Source of the DNA: Bradyrhizobium arachidis
GTDB lineage: Bacteria > Pseudomonadota > Alphaproteobacteria > Rhizobiales > Xanthobacteraceae
Assembly (NCBI RefSeq): GCF_015291705.1
Contig: NZ_CP030050.1
Coordinates: 2,604,001 to 2,668,000 of the forward strand
Reading direction: 5' to 3'
Length of the DNA: 64,000 bases
Position 1 is the first letter of the stretch. Each line of letters opens with the position of its first letter. The position numbers and the translations under genes are program-made. The notes below the pieces were generated by a model. It worked only from the letters and a program-made list of their open reading frames with translations. It ran no database searches and had not been told where the DNA came from. Positions 26,804-36,220 of the stretch are shown here, one piece after another.

Positions 26804-26975
26804 GGCGTGCTCCTTGTCTTGAGCGCCCCTTGCCAGCTTCTCGTGCTGGCAGGGCCGGAGCACGGCCGGACCATCCCATTAGCGGACTTCCGCGCTGCAT
26901 TGACTTAGATCAAGCGGTTCCAACGATATCGTTCAGCATTATCCTCGGCGGGCAAAGCTGGGCACGAGGGTGCGG

Positions 26976-28055
26976 ATGAGTGCGGCACGGACTAGCTGGT
27001 GGACGTGGGCGTGGCCGGTCGCCTCATGGCTCGTACTTCTACTCGCGCTCGTACTCGGTGCCGGCGGATTGGTCTCCGCGCTCGCAGGCATTGCGCTGTT
27101 CGGTGCCGTGTTCGCGGCCGTGTACCATGCGGAGGTGATCGCTCACCGTGTCGGCGAGCCGTTCGGGACTCTGGTCCTGGCTCTGGCCGTCACGACAATT
27201 GAGACCGCGCTGATCGTTTCGGTGATGATCGCGGCTCCGGCTGAAAAGGCAGGTTTGGCACGCGATACGGTCTTCGCTGCGGTGATGATTGTGTGCAATG
27301 GCATTGTCGGCCTGTCCCTGCTCATGGGGGGCGCCCGGCATCGCGAGCAGGGATTTCAGATCCAGGGGGCAAGCGCGGCGCTCGTCGTGCTGGCGGCCCT
27401 CACCTTTCTTGCCCTGATCCTTCCCAACTATGCGGCAGCGGAACTCGGGCCGGCCTATACGACGCCGCAACTGGTTTTCGCGGGCTTCGTGTCGTTGGTG
27501 TTGTACGGCGCTTTCGTTTTCGTTCAGACAGTGCGGCATCGCGACTTTTTTCTTCCGGTCAAGACCGACGATGAGGAGATACATGAGCATCCGCCGTCTG
27601 TGCAGACGACGCTGCTCAGCGCGGGCCTCCTGATGGTCTCTCTGGTCGGCATCGTCGGGCTCGCGAAGGCTCTCACCCCCACGGTTGAATTGACCATCAC
27701 TCGCCTCGATGTGCCGAAGGCCGTCGTCGGGGTCGTCATTGCAGCGCTTGTGTTGCTGCCCGAGGCCCTGGCGGCATTGAGAGCCGCGCAAATGAATCGG
27801 TTGCAAACAAGCCTCAACCTTGCCCTGGGATCGGCCCTGGCGACGATCGGCCTGACCATTCCGGCCGTTGCCGCGGTCTCGATTGTGCTCGGACAGCGCC
27901 TGCAGCTCGGTTTGGATTCCAAAGATCAATCCCTGCTGGCCATAACTTTGTTCATCAGCGTGATTACGTTCGGCACCGGCAGAACCACGGTGCTTCAAGG
28001 CATCGTCCATTTGATGATTTTCGCCGCGTTCATGTTCTTTGCTGTCGCGCCATGA
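26976..28055 (+). CDS. chaA: ChaA-type cation:proton antiporter
   Basis: The protein has 359 residues from ATG 26976, with GAGGG just upstream; a GTG at 26970 is an alternative. It has about eleven hydrophobic segments in two inverted halves. The CaCA acidic motifs are LALAVTTIETALIVSVM in the first half and ALVLLPEALAALRAAQMNRLQTSLNLALGSALATIGLT in the second. ChaA exports Ca2+/Na+/K+ in exchange for H+. It is followed at once by the RND adaptor gene, possibly in one transcript. Confidence 0.88.
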   Translation: MSAARTSWWTWAWPVASWLVLLLALVLGAGGLVSALAGIALFGAVFAAVYHAEVIAHRVGEPFGTLVLALAVTTIETALIVSVMIAAPAEKAGLARDTVFAAVMIVCNGIVGLSLLMGGARHREQGFQIQGASAALVVLAALTFLALILPNYAAAELGPAYTTPQLVFAGFVSLVLYGAFVFVQTVRHRDFFLPVKTDDEEIHEHPPSVQTTLLSAGLLMVSLVGIVGLAKALTPTVELTITRLDVPKAVVGVVIAALVLLPEALAALRAAQMNRLQTSLNLALGSALATIGLTIPAVAAVSIVLGQRLQLGLDSKDQSLLAITLFISVITFGTGRTTVLQGIVHLMIFAAFMFFAVAP

Positions 28056-28068
28056 ACGGAGCAGAGCC

Positions 28069-29175
28069 ATGCGTCGACCGTCTTCTCGACTCGTCATCTG
28101 CGCTTTCGTCGTCTTTGGTTTGCAGGGCTGTAGCGAGAAGCAGCAGGCCGCCACCGACCAGCCCTTGCGCGGACTTCGCGCCTACAAGGTCTCGACGACA
28201 GCCGGGAGCCGTGTTCGCCGCTTTCCCACCGTCCTGCAGCCGGCGGACGTCAGCAGCCTGTCGTTCGAGATCGCTGGCCAACTGAGAGCGGTTACCCTCA
28301 TCGTCGGCCAGAAGGTGTCTTTGGGCGATGTGTTGGCTGAGATCGATCCCCGCTCACTGCAGACGCAGGTCGAGCAGGCGGGCGCCGGCGTGCAGCAGGC
28401 GCAGGCACAGCTCGACAACGCAGAGGCGGATTTCCAGCGCAAGGAGGACCTGCTCAAAAAAGGGGTTACGACCCAGGCCATATTCGACCAATCGCGAGCG
28501 GCGCTGCTGACCTCCCGGGCGCAGGTGGACCAAGCGAAGCGGCAGCTTGATCTCGCGAGTCACAATCTCGACCGCAGCAAGCTTCTCGCACCGTTCTCGG
28601 GCACGGTCGCGCGCGTGGACACGAAGTCATTCGCGCAGGTTGCGGCCGGACAGCCGATCCTCACTCTGTACAGCGATGACCGCTTCGAGATGTCCCTCCT
28701 GGTGCCGGCACCGACCTTTCAGAATCTGAAAGTCGGTCAGCATGTCGGCGTCAAGGTCGCGGACCTGCCCGACGTTTCCGTGACCGGGGAGATCAGAGAG
28801 CTCGGATCCAAAGCGGAGCAGGTGTCGGCCTTTCCAGCCGTCGTCCGGCTCGACAACAACGTTACCGGATTGAATGCCGGAATGTCGGTCGAAGTCACGA
28901 TCGAGGATCCCTTGAGCGGTGGGCCAAGCGGCTTTCTGGTGCCTATCAGCGTGCTGGCGCCGGAGGGCGGCAAGGAACTCAAGGGACCTGCGACGGTGTT
29001 TGTCTATGACGGCCAGAGCTCCACGGTGCACAAGCGCAAGGTCGTCGTCGGAGGCGTTCGCGACAATCGCCTGATCGTCACCGAAGGTCTGAGCGAGGGA
29101 GACATCGTTGCGTCTGCCGGCGTCTCCTATCTGTTTGACGGGCAAAAAGTGAAGCTTCTTCCCGTGCAGGAGTAA
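28069..29175 (+). CDS. RND efflux periplasmic adaptor (lipoprotein)
   Basis: The protein has 368 residues from ATG 28069. A lipobox FGLQGC gives an acylated N terminus at about Cys 22. The membrane fusion protein order is seen: barrel/lipoyl segment, a coiled-coil hairpin (about 100-170) with AQAQLDNAEADFQRKEDLLKKG, the second lipoyl half DRSKLLAPFSGTVARVD, and beta-barrel segments. It lies 13 bp after chaA and 5 bp before the RND pump gene, forming one operon. Confidence 0.9.
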   Translation: MRRPSSRLVICAFVVFGLQGCSEKQQAATDQPLRGLRAYKVSTTAGSRVRRFPTVLQPADVSSLSFEIAGQLRAVTLIVGQKVSLGDVLAEIDPRSLQTQVEQAGAGVQQAQAQLDNAEADFQRKEDLLKKGVTTQAIFDQSRAALLTSRAQVDQAKRQLDLASHNLDRSKLLAPFSGTVARVDTKSFAQVAAGQPILTLYSDDRFEMSLLVPAPTFQNLKVGQHVGVKVADLPDVSVTGEIRELGSKAEQVSAFPAVVRLDNNVTGLNAGMSVEVTIEDPLSGGPSGFLVPISVLAPEGGKELKGPATVFVYDGQSSTVHKRKVVVGGVRDNRLIVTEGLSEGDIVASAGVSYLFDGQKVKLLPVQE

Positions 29176-29180
29176 GCAAC

Positions 29181-32100
29181 GTGAACTTCCTCACGCGATT
29201 TAGTCTCGCCCGGTCACGATTCACCATCGCAGTCATGATCGTACTGCTTGCTGCGGGCGTGGCGCTCTACCCGAGTTTTCCCAAGCGTGAAGATCCGGTC
29301 GTCGTGATCCGGACCGCGGTGGTATCGGCGCTGTCCCCGGGAATGGCACCGGAGCGCGTTGAAAACCTGATTGCGATTCCGATCGAGCGCAAGATCCGCG
29401 AGTTGGCCGAAGTCAAGGATATCAGAACGCTTGCCAGCGAAGGATCGCTTATCATTTACGTCGATCTCAAGGATGAGATTGGCAACGTCAATGCGACCTG
29501 GCAACGTCTGCGTGACAAGATGGGCGACGTGAAGGTCGAGCTGCCCGCCGGCGTCGCCGGCCCCTTCGTCAACAGCGACTTCGGTGACGTCGCAATCGCG
29601 ACGATCGCGATCACCGGCGAGGGCTTTTCACAGCGAGAATTGAAGGACGTCGGGGAAGACTTTCGCAAGAAGCTCTATGATCTGCCCGGGACCGCCAAGA
29701 TCGACCTTCTCGGCGTTCAGGACGAACGGGTTTGGCTTGAGCTCGATGTGCGCAAACTCGGCTCCGTCGGCGTCCAGGTCAACGCGCTGGTAAAAGATCT
29801 GCAGGCGCAGAACGTTGTGGTTCCATCTGGGTCCATGAATGTGGACGGCACCCGACTGCTGTTGGAAACATCCGGCGATTTTCCGAACGTGCGTGCGATC
29901 GAGACCATGCTGACCCGCGTGGGCGTGACGGACAGCCTGGTGCGGCTCGCCGATCTTGTGACCGTTCACCGCGGATACGTCTCTCCCAAGACCAAGCCCG
30001 TCTATTTCAACGGGCGAGCCGCAGTCGTGCTCAGCGTAATCATGCAGCCCGACCAGGATGTGACGCAACTCGGACGGAGGCTGCGCGCCGAGGCGGAGGC
30101 CTATGAGCGACAACTTCCGATCGGGTACGCGATCAGCTTTGCGAGCTTCCAGGCCGATCAGGTCCGCGCTTCCGTCAATTCCGCGCTGTCGAGCGTGGCG
30201 CAAACCTTCGTGGTCGTGGCTGCGCTGGTCGTGCTGTTTCTCGGCCTGCGTGCGGGGTTGATCGCGGCGATGATCGTTCCGTTTGCCATCATGTTTGCGC
30301 TGATCGGCATGCGTCAGCTCGGCATTGCGCTCGAGCAGGTCTCGATCGCGGCCATCATCATTGCCCTTGGCCTTCTCGTGGACAATGGCGTGGTGATCGT
30401 CGAGGATATCGTCAGTCGCATCGGTCGCGGCATGCCGGCCCAGGCTGCGGGTCTTGCCTCCGGAGAGCAATATGCCTTTCCGCTGCTGATATCCTCGGTT
30501 ACCACGGTCGCGGCCTTCTTGCCCCTGTTTCTGTTGCCGGGATCGTCGGGCGAATACGGTTACTCGCTCGCCGCAGTCGTCGCCCTGACGTTGGCCGGTT
30601 CTTGGCTCGCCGCCCTCTACATCCTACCGGCACTGACCGTCTGGCTGTTCGGCCGCGTCGAGATCAGCGAAAACCGGCCCGCGTCTCCGTCACCGCTGCA
30701 ATGGATTTACGGCACGGCCCTGCAGGCCGGGCTCCGGTTCGCTCCTCTCGTGCTGGCTGCGTGCATCGGCCTGATCGTGCTTTCTGTTGCGCTGTTCGGC
30801 CGCGTGCCGAGACAGATGTTTCCGCTAAGCGAGCGCAACCAATTTTTGATTTACATGAACATGCCCGATGGCACGGATATTTCCCGCACCGAGACGCAGG
30901 CTCTGGCGATTTCCAGATGGCTCGGCGACAAAACGCAAAATCCCGAGGTCGCTAGCAACATCGTCTATATCGGAGACGGCGGTCCGCGCTTCTATCTGAC
31001 GTTGACCCCTGTGGCGCCCGATCCCGCGTCGGCCTTCTTCCTTGTCGATGCCAACGATTACCCCGGCGCGGTGCGGGCAGCGGATCGTGCCTGGAAGTAC
31101 CTCTACACCAATCACCCGGAGGGGCGCTTCAAGGTCAAGCGTCTTGCAATGGGGGCCGTGGAATCGGGGATCGTCGACGTGGAGATCTCCGGACCCGATG
31201 CCGATCGCCTCTTGAAGCTGAGCGAACACGTGCAATCGCTGCTTCGCGCCGTAGCGGGCGTCCGGGAAAATGAGGACGATTGGGGCAACAAGCTCATCAA
31301 AGTGGTCGTCGAGATAGATCAGGACCGCGCGCGCCAGCTTGGAATAACCACGGAAGACATCGCCCAGCTCCTCAACACCTATTTCAGCGGCGACGCGGTG
31401 TCGACCTATCGCGAAGGCGACAATCTCATTCCGATCGTGCTCCGCGCCGGAGCCTACACGTCGGAAAACCTGGAAGGTCTCACCAGTGCGACCTTTGCGA
31501 AGAACGGCGGTCTGATTCCGCTGGCGCAGTTCGCGAGGCTGCGGCCCGAATTCGATCTTGCGCGCATCCGCCGGAAGAATCAGGAGCGAACGATCACGGT
31601 GTCTGCGCGGGGTGCATCCATGACGGCTGGTCAGCTTCTCGAGTCCATTCGCCCGGGTCTGCAGACTCTCGACCTTGCAGGCGGCTATCATGTCGCGATC
31701 GGAGGTGAGATCGAACAGAGTGCGGAGACAAACCAGAAGCTCGTCGCTGGATTTCCCCTTGCCCTGGGGGTCATGGTGCTTGCGATCATTCTGCAATTCA
31801 ACTCGTTCCGCCGCACGCTCCTGACGTTCATCACCGTTCCGCTGATCCTGATCGGCATCCCCTATGGCCTGCTGCTGACCGGGCAACCGCTTTCCTTCTT
31901 CGGAACGCTCGGCATCATTAGCCTGTCGGGAATCATCATCAATAACGCGATCGTATTGATTGATCAGATCGACATCGAACGAAGGGAGCTGAGTTTACGG
32001 GACGCGATCGTTTCGGCCGCCGAAAAGCGGCTACGGCCGATCCTCTTGACTTCGGCGACTACCGTTCTCGGACTGGCGCCGATGGCGATCGCGGGTGGCG

Positions 32101-32222
32101 CGCTGTGGCAGCCAATGGCGATACTCATGATGTCCGGGCTCGCCATCGCCTCGTTGCTGACATTGTTTTTCGTTCCGGCGGGCTATTTTTTGCTCTTCCG
32201 GTTCGGCGGGAGTCACCATTGA
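29181..32222 (+). CDS. RND family efflux transporter
   Basis: The protein has 1013 residues, the full length of an inner-membrane RND pump: TM1 at about 12-30, a large periplasmic loop, TM2-6 (about 335-500), the second loop, then TM8-12. The TM4 motif reads GLLVDNGVVIVED (D401, N402), where AcrB has Asp-Asp. In TM10, IIINNAIVLID (N921) replaces the AcrB Lys. The proton pathway is therefore reduced compared with AcrB. No outer-membrane channel gene is adjacent. Its substrate is unknown. Confidence 0.93.
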   Translation: MNFLTRFSLARSRFTIAVMIVLLAAGVALYPSFPKREDPVVVIRTAVVSALSPGMAPERVENLIAIPIERKIRELAEVKDIRTLASEGSLIIYVDLKDEIGNVNATWQRLRDKMGDVKVELPAGVAGPFVNSDFGDVAIATIAITGEGFSQRELKDVGEDFRKKLYDLPGTAKIDLLGVQDERVWLELDVRKLGSVGVQVNALVKDLQAQNVVVPSGSMNVDGTRLLLETSGDFPNVRAIETMLTRVGVTDSLVRLADLVTVHRGYVSPKTKPVYFNGRAAVVLSVIMQPDQDVTQLGRRLRAEAEAYERQLPIGYAISFASFQADQVRASVNSALSSVAQTFVVVAALVVLFLGLRAGLIAAMIVPFAIMFALIGMRQLGIALEQVSIAAIIIALGLLVDNGVVIVEDIVSRIGRGMPAQAAGLASGEQYAFPLLISSVTTVAAFLPLFLLPGSSGEYGYSLAAVVALTLAGSWLAALYILPALTVWLFGRVEISENRPASPSPLQWIYGTALQAGLRFAPLVLAACIGLIVLSVALFGRVPRQMFPLSERNQFLIYMNMPDGTDISRTETQALAISRWLGDKTQNPEVASNIVYIGDGGPRFYLTLTPVAPDPASAFFLVDANDYPGAVRAADRAWKYLYTNHPEGRFKVKRLAMGAVESGIVDVEISGPDADRLLKLSEHVQSLLRAVAGVRENEDDWGNKLIKVVVEIDQDRARQLGITTEDIAQLLNTYFSGDAVSTYREGDNLIPIVLRAGAYTSENLEGLTSATFAKNGGLIPLAQFARLRPEFDLARIRRKNQERTITVSARGASMTAGQLLESIRPGLQTLDLAGGYHVAIGGEIEQSAETNQKLVAGFPLALGVMVLAIILQFNSFRRTLLTFITVPLILIGIPYGLLLTGQPLSFFGTLGIISLSGIIINNAIVLIDQIDIERRELSLRDAIVSAAEKRLRPILLTSATTVLGLAPMAIAGGALWQPMAILMMSGLAIASLLTLFFVPAGYFLLFRFGGSHH

Positions 32223-32265
32223 AGCCATCGCATTGTCAGTTCTGGCCCATCCGCGCCATCCAGCG

Positions 32266-32305
32266 ATGTCCGCCATTGCAGCGTTATCGGCAGAGAGGCG
32301 GACAT
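32266..32305. repeat. Dispersed palindrome (ATGTCCGCC...GGCGGACAT)
   Basis: The 9-bp arms enclose 22 nt; related to the copy at 17594-17632. It lies between the RND stop and the DUF2158 gene on the other strand. Confidence 0.6.
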
Positions 32306-32359
32306 CAGAGCGCCGGAGCGGAACGCTCCGGCCTGATGAGGATGCGGTCTTAGGCGCGC

Positions 32360-32587
32360 CTACTCCTCGTCTTCGTCGTCCTCGTCTTCATCCTCATCTT
32401 CGTCGTCCTCTTCCTCGTCGGGGTCTTCCTCCACCTGCACGAGCGTGGCCAGCGGCAGCGTCTCGCGGAACAGGTCGCCTTCCATGCCCATCCAGAGGCA
32501 GAGCACGTCGTCTTCTTTCACTTCCGCGACGGTCAGCGGCTGGCCGCCGGATTTCAGCATCACGACATCGCCGGCTTTCAAGTCCAT
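32360..32587 (-). CDS. YodC/DUF2158 protein with acidic tail
   Basis: The protein has 75 residues. The first 48 match DUF2158 (MDLKAGDVVMLKSGGQPLTVAEV...CLWMGMEG). The last 27 are nearly all Asp/Glu. DUF2158 is a small beta-barrel of unknown role, found in many enterobacteria and rhizobia. The tail shares 14 residues with the fragment at 17691-17759. Confidence 0.78.
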   Translation of the reverse strand: MDLKAGDVVMLKSGGQPLTVAEVKEDDVLCLWMGMEGDLFRETLPLATLVQVEEDPDEEEDDEDEDEDEDDEDEE

Positions 32588-32717
32588 GGATTGTCCCTTT
32601 CGAGTTGATCGACGCGGCGGCGAAGTTAGCAGGCGGTCATGACAGGGCGATCACCGGCGGCCGGGTTTCAGCCGGTGATGCGGACGCCTCCGCGCCGCCC
32701 GAAATTCCGGTGCGATA

Positions 32718-33791
32718 TCAACGCCTGGTGACGATGATCGGCGTCGTTTTGATCGGCGTGCAGGAATCGTTGAAGAAGCCCACCACGGACGTCACGATCG
32801 GGACACGGCAGGCAAAGCTGTCCGGACGATAACTCTCCCGGATGCCGTCCATGTCGAAGGTCGCAAGGTTCATGAAGGCGTTGAGCCGCTTGGCCTGAAG
32901 GTCGATCGCCAATTGGATGTTGTCCCGATCGACCGGCGGTGAAGCCTCGCTCGCGGCCGCCTTCGCTTCGGGTCGCGAAGCCCAGTGGCGCACCGGCGCC
33001 AATCTCTCGTGCAAATTGCGCAGGCAATAGTGCATCACCAGCACCTGGTGCTTGGCGCTGTACCAATGAATCGTCACGGACTCGTTCGAGCCGGCCTTCT
33101 CGCGGTTCTTGGGACAGATATCGACGTAGGAATAGGCCGGGTCCCAATTATGCTTGGCATCGATCGTGCACGCATTCTCGGCAGAGACGCGCGGGGCGGC
33201 GGCCGTGCTGCCGTTCGCGGGCATGAATTGCGGCAGGTTGTGGTCGCAATCGAAGTCATAGGCGCGCAGCAGGGTCTGGTCGAGCGGATCGCTCGTCGGG
33301 GCAGATTGTTCCGTCGGATCGCGCCTGAAGTTCGTCGCCCAGTCGATGTACATCTGGGCGTTGCGCGCCATCAACTCGCCGGTTTCGAACAGGGCGAGCT
33401 GGGCGTCTTCGTAGACCTTCAGAATCTCCTGGGCGCTCTTGACGGCAAGAGCCTGCTCGCTGGCGTCGGCGCGATCGTCGAGTGCGGTCGCGTAGTCGGA
33501 GAACAGCTGCTGTTGCAGCGCCTGCACCTGGGAAAACTTCGTCGAGATGTCGTCGAACGTCTTCGCCGCGGCTTGCATGTTTTCCTTGGCCTGAGCGCTC
33601 ACCTTGTCCTGATAGGATCCCAGGTACTGAAAGGATCCGACAAAGAGGCTGCTCAGCACCGTCACGACCGAGAGGCCTTTGACGAGGGTGAAACGGCGAT
33701 CGAACTTGGCGAGCCAACCCAGCGGTTCCTCGGCGGGAGGCTGCTTCTGCGCTGCGTCCTTCTCCTTCTCCTTCTCCTTCTCCTGCTCCAT
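32718..33791 (-). CDS. Hypothetical membrane-anchored protein
   Basis: The protein has 357 residues from ATG 33791 (MEQEKEKEKEK); a longer start at 33827 adds twelve residues. The N-terminal Glu/Lys repeat is encoded by a CTCCTT-type microsatellite. One membrane helix lies at about 40-58, then a predicted coiled-coil (about 65-150), then a Cys-containing domain. No family recognised. A CGCAATC-N3-GATTGCG palindrome (33834-33850) lies 43 bp upstream of its start. The gap 33792-34089 contains nothing else recognisable. Confidence 0.6.
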   Translation of the reverse strand: MEQEKEKEKEKDAAQKQPPAEEPLGWLAKFDRRFTLVKGLSVVTVLSSLFVGSFQYLGSYQDKVSAQAKENMQAAAKTFDDISTKFSQVQALQQQLFSDYATALDDRADASEQALAVKSAQEILKVYEDAQLALFETGELMARNAQMYIDWATNFRRDPTEQSAPTSDPLDQTLLRAYDFDCDHNLPQFMPANGSTAAAPRVSAENACTIDAKHNWDPAYSYVDICPKNREKAGSNESVTIHWYSAKHQVLVMHYCLRNLHERLAPVRHWASRPEAKAAASEASPPVDRDNIQLAIDLQAKRLNAFMNLATFDMDGIRESYRPDSFACRVPIVTSVVGFFNDSCTPIKTTPIIVTRR

Positions 33792-33833
33792 GATCGCCTC
33801 CAACTCACTCCACGCCCCATGGTGCAAAAGTAG

Positions 33834-33850
33834 CGCAATCGCGGATTGCG
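33834..33850. promoter_or_regulatory. Small palindrome upstream of hypothetical gene
   Basis: CGCAATC-N3-GATTGCG with perfect 7-bp arms lies 43 bp upstream of the start at 33791. It could be an operator or a short hairpin. No supporting regulator gene is nearby. Confidence 0.3.
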
Positions 33851-34089
33851 AACTGTGAGGTATTTCACTTCAAGTGGGGCAGGGGCGCTGTCGGATGTCG
33901 GGAGGCGGCGGCTCGATGGGCGAGCGGATGATGCGGGCCCGCCTGTCCATCGGACATCGCGACGATGACATCATGCCCCTGTTTTGCCCGACGCGTCAAC
34001 GACTATTCTGAAAATCAGCAATCTCTTGAATTTGCAACACCCCGCTACTGTGCATGGGGTTGTTTTCGATTTTTGGTGGCGTGCCCCGA

Positions 34090-34830
34090 TCAAGCCCGGT
34101 CCGGCACGAGCTCGGTCAGCGAGCGGATGATGCGGTCGGGCCTGACGGTCGAGCCTGCGGGCAGGCCGTCGCCATGCACGTCGATCCAGATCGCATAGAT
34201 GCCGAGCCGCTGCGGCGTCACGACTTCCCATTCCAGATTGTCGCCGATCATCCAGGTGTCTTTCGCGCTGACGCCGAGCGCCTCCATCGCGTGCAGATAG
34301 GCGCGCTCCTCGGGCTTGCCGAAACCGTGCTCGCCTTCGATCTGGATGTGGTGGAAGCGGTGCGCGAGCTCGAAGCGCTCGACCTTGGCGCGCTGGGTAT
34401 CGGCGGCGCCGTTGGTCACCAGCGCGAGCTTGACCCCGAGCGCCTTCAACTGGTCGATCGCCTCATGCGCGCCGGGGAAGACGAACATCTCCTCCTCGCG
34501 ATAGGCGGTGAAGCGGTCGGCGATGCGGATGGCGAGATCGTCGGGGAGCGCGCGGTGGCCGGCGGCGGCGAGCGCGGCGAAGCCGCCCTTCACCGTCAGA
34601 TGACGGGCTTCGGCGAGCCTGAGCCGCCACGAGGCGTCCGCATTGGTCCAGAAGTTTCGCGCGAAGGCCAGCACCGCCGTTGCGACCTCCCGCGGCGGCA
34701 GCGGGGCAAGCTCTGCGGCGAATTCGTTGGCGATGGTGTTCCAGGCGATCTCGGGCCGGCCATAGGCCGACAGGATGGTGTCGTCCATGTCGATCAACAT
34801 GGCGCGCGGCAGTGGCCTCAAAGCGCTCAT
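34090..34830 (-). CDS. HAD superfamily hydrolase (HAD-IA type)
   Basis: The protein has 246 residues from ATG 34830, which overlaps the hemF stop (an ATG at 34836 is also possible). Motif I is LIDMDDTI with the two Asp, motif II VTNGAA, the Lys in FGKPEERAY, and motif [17 protein letters not shown] phosphatases act on small phosphorylated metabolites. Translationally coupled to hemF. Confidence 0.9.
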   Translation of the reverse strand: MSALRPLPRAMLIDMDDTILSAYGRPEIAWNTIANEFAAELAPLPPREVATAVLAFARNFWTNADASWRLRLAEARHLTVKGGFAALAAAGHRALPDDLAIRIADRFTAYREEEMFVFPGAHEAIDQLKALGVKLALVTNGAADTQRAKVERFELAHRFHHIQIEGEHGFGKPEERAYLHAMEALGVSAKDTWMIGDNLEWEVVTPQRLGIYAIWIDVHGDGLPAGSTVRPDRIIRSLTELVPDRA

Positions 34831-35717
34831 GGCCATTTCACCTCCGGCGGCAGCGACGACAGGATGGAGTCCACATTGCCGCCGGTCTTGAGCCCGAAGA
34901 TGGTGCCGCGGTCGTAGAGCAGGTTGAATTCGACATAGCGCCCGCGCCGGATCAGTTGCTCCTCGCGATCATCAGCCGTCCAGGCGCTCGCGAAATTACG
35001 CCTGACGATCTCGGGGTAGATCTTCAGGAAGGTGCGGCCGACATCCTGCGTGAAGGCGAGGTCGGCGTCCCAATCGCCGCTGTCGTGCCAGTCGTAGAAG
35101 ATGCCGCCGATGCCGCGCGCCTCTTTCCGGTGCGGCAGGTAGAAATACTCGTCGCACCACTTCTTGTACTTGTCGTAGTCGGCAACGCCGTTCGGCTGGT
35201 CGCACGCCTCTTTCATCGCGGCATGGAAAGCGAGCGTGTCGGCATCCTCCTGCGTGCGCCGGCGGTCGAGCACCGGCGTCAGGTCCGCGCCGCCGCCGAA
35301 CCAGGCTTTGGTGGTGACGACGAAGCGCGTGTTCATGTGCACGGCGGGCACATGCGGATTGCGCATATGTGCGATCAGCGAGATGCCGGAGGCCCAGAAT
35401 TTCGGGTCCTCCGCCGCGCCCGGAATCTGCGCGCGAAACTCGGGTGCGAATTCGCCATGCACGGTCGAGCAATGCACGCCGACCTTCTCGAACAGGCGCC
35501 CATGCATCATCGACATCATGCCGCCGCCGCCCGCCGCGCCAGAGTGGTCGGTGCGCTGCCAGGGCGTGCGTTCGAAGCGGCCGGCCTCGCCCGGATAGAG
35601 GCTCTGCGGCGCGTCGTCCTCGAGCCGCTCGAAGCTTGCGCAGATGTCATCGCGCAGGGCTTCGAACCAGGCGCGGGCGCGGCTCTTGCGGTCTTCGATT
35701 GTCGATGCGTCCATCAT
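34827..35717 (-). CDS. hemF: Oxygen-dependent coproporphyrinogen III oxidase
   Basis: The protein has 296 residues, normal HemF length. Family motifs: [50 protein letters not shown] and [12 protein letters not shown]. It oxidatively decarboxylates coproporphyrinogen III to protoporphyrinogen IX in heme synthesis, using O2. It precedes the HAD gene in a two-gene unit. Confidence 0.96.
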   Translation of the reverse strand: MMDASTIEDRKSRARAWFEALRDDICASFERLEDDAPQSLYPGEAGRFERTPWQRTDHSGAAGGGGMMSMMHGRLFEKVGVHCSTVHGEFAPEFRAQIPGAAEDPKFWASGISLIAHMRNPHVPAVHMNTRFVVTTKAWFGGGADLTPVLDRRRTQEDADTLAFHAAMKEACDQPNGVADYDKYKKWCDEYFYLPHRKEARGIGGIFYDWHDSGDWDADLAFTQDVGRTFLKIYPEIVRRNFASAWTADDREEQLIRRGRYVEFNLLYDRGTIFGLKTGGNVDSILSSLPPEVKWP

Positions 35718-35737
35718 CTATTCCCGAGCGAAGCTGC

Positions 35738-35828
35738 CGTAGGGTGGGCAAAGGCGTCCTCGCGCCGTGCCCACCATCTTTCACCGTCGTCTTGATTGGT
35801 GGGCACGCTCCGCTTTGCCCACCCTACG
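35738..35828. repeat. Dispersed palindrome, GTAGGGTGGGCAAAG type
   Basis: Perfect 16-bp outer arms (CGTAGGGTGGGCAAAG and complement) with an inner GTGCCCACCA/TGGTGGGCAC pair. A related copy lies at 60040-60163. It lies just upstream of hemF and adjoins the end of queD. Confidence 0.8.
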
Positions 35829-35837
35829 AGATCGTGA

Positions 35838-36203
35838 CTATTCTTGCGGACCGTAATAGGTGCAGCTCTCGTTGCAACTGTCGCGGTGGATGCTGACGCG
35901 GGTCAGCTTGCCGATATGCGCCAGCCGCTCCCAGACGAAGCGCGAGAGGTTTTCCAGCGTCGGCGTGCCCAGCGCCTCGATCTTGTTGAGGTACTTGTGG
36001 TCGAGCGTGAGCCTGACGTCCTCGATGGCGCGCTGGACGAGGCCGAGGTCGACCACCATGCCCGTCTTGGGATCGGGCGTGCCGCGCAGCGTCACCTCGG
36101 CGCGGAAGGAGTGGCCGTGGATCTCCTCGCTCGCTGCACCGAAGGTCGTGCCCGATAGTGAATGCGCCGCCTCGAAGCGGAACGATTTGGTCAATTCCCA
36201 CAT
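35838..36203 (-). CDS. queD: 6-carboxy-5,6,7,8-tetrahydropterin synthase
   Basis: The protein has 121 residues from ATG 36203 (MWELTKSFRFEAAHSL). Zn-binding His are in EAAHSLSG and HGHSFRAEV; the acidic motif GMVVDLGLVQ follows. It makes the carboxytetrahydropterin intermediate of the queuosine pathway. It follows queE by 17 bp. A start at 36218 is an alternative. queC is not in the window. Confidence 0.94.
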   Translation of the reverse strand: MWELTKSFRFEAAHSLSGTTFGAASEEIHGHSFRAEVTLRGTPDPKTGMVVDLGLVQRAIEDVRLTLDHKYLNKIEALGTPTLENLSRFVWERLAHIGKLTRVSIHRDSCNESCTYYGPQE

Positions 36204-36220
36204 CTGTCCGAAAACCAATC

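Larger units (their letters stand above)
25302..26880 (-). mobile_element. IS110 family, IS1111-type insertion sequence
   Basis: About 1.58 kb. It contains one transposase and perfect 14-bp subterminal inverted repeats: ATGGTCCGGCCGTG at 25307-25320 and its reverse complement at 26861-26874. Subterminal repeats and a long non-coding tail after the transposase are features of the IS1111 subgroup. The boundaries are set by the interrupted dispersed repeat on both sides (ATGACCCA / AGCGGAC). No target duplication is seen, as expected for the family. The element looks intact, so it could still be active. Confidence 0.85.
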
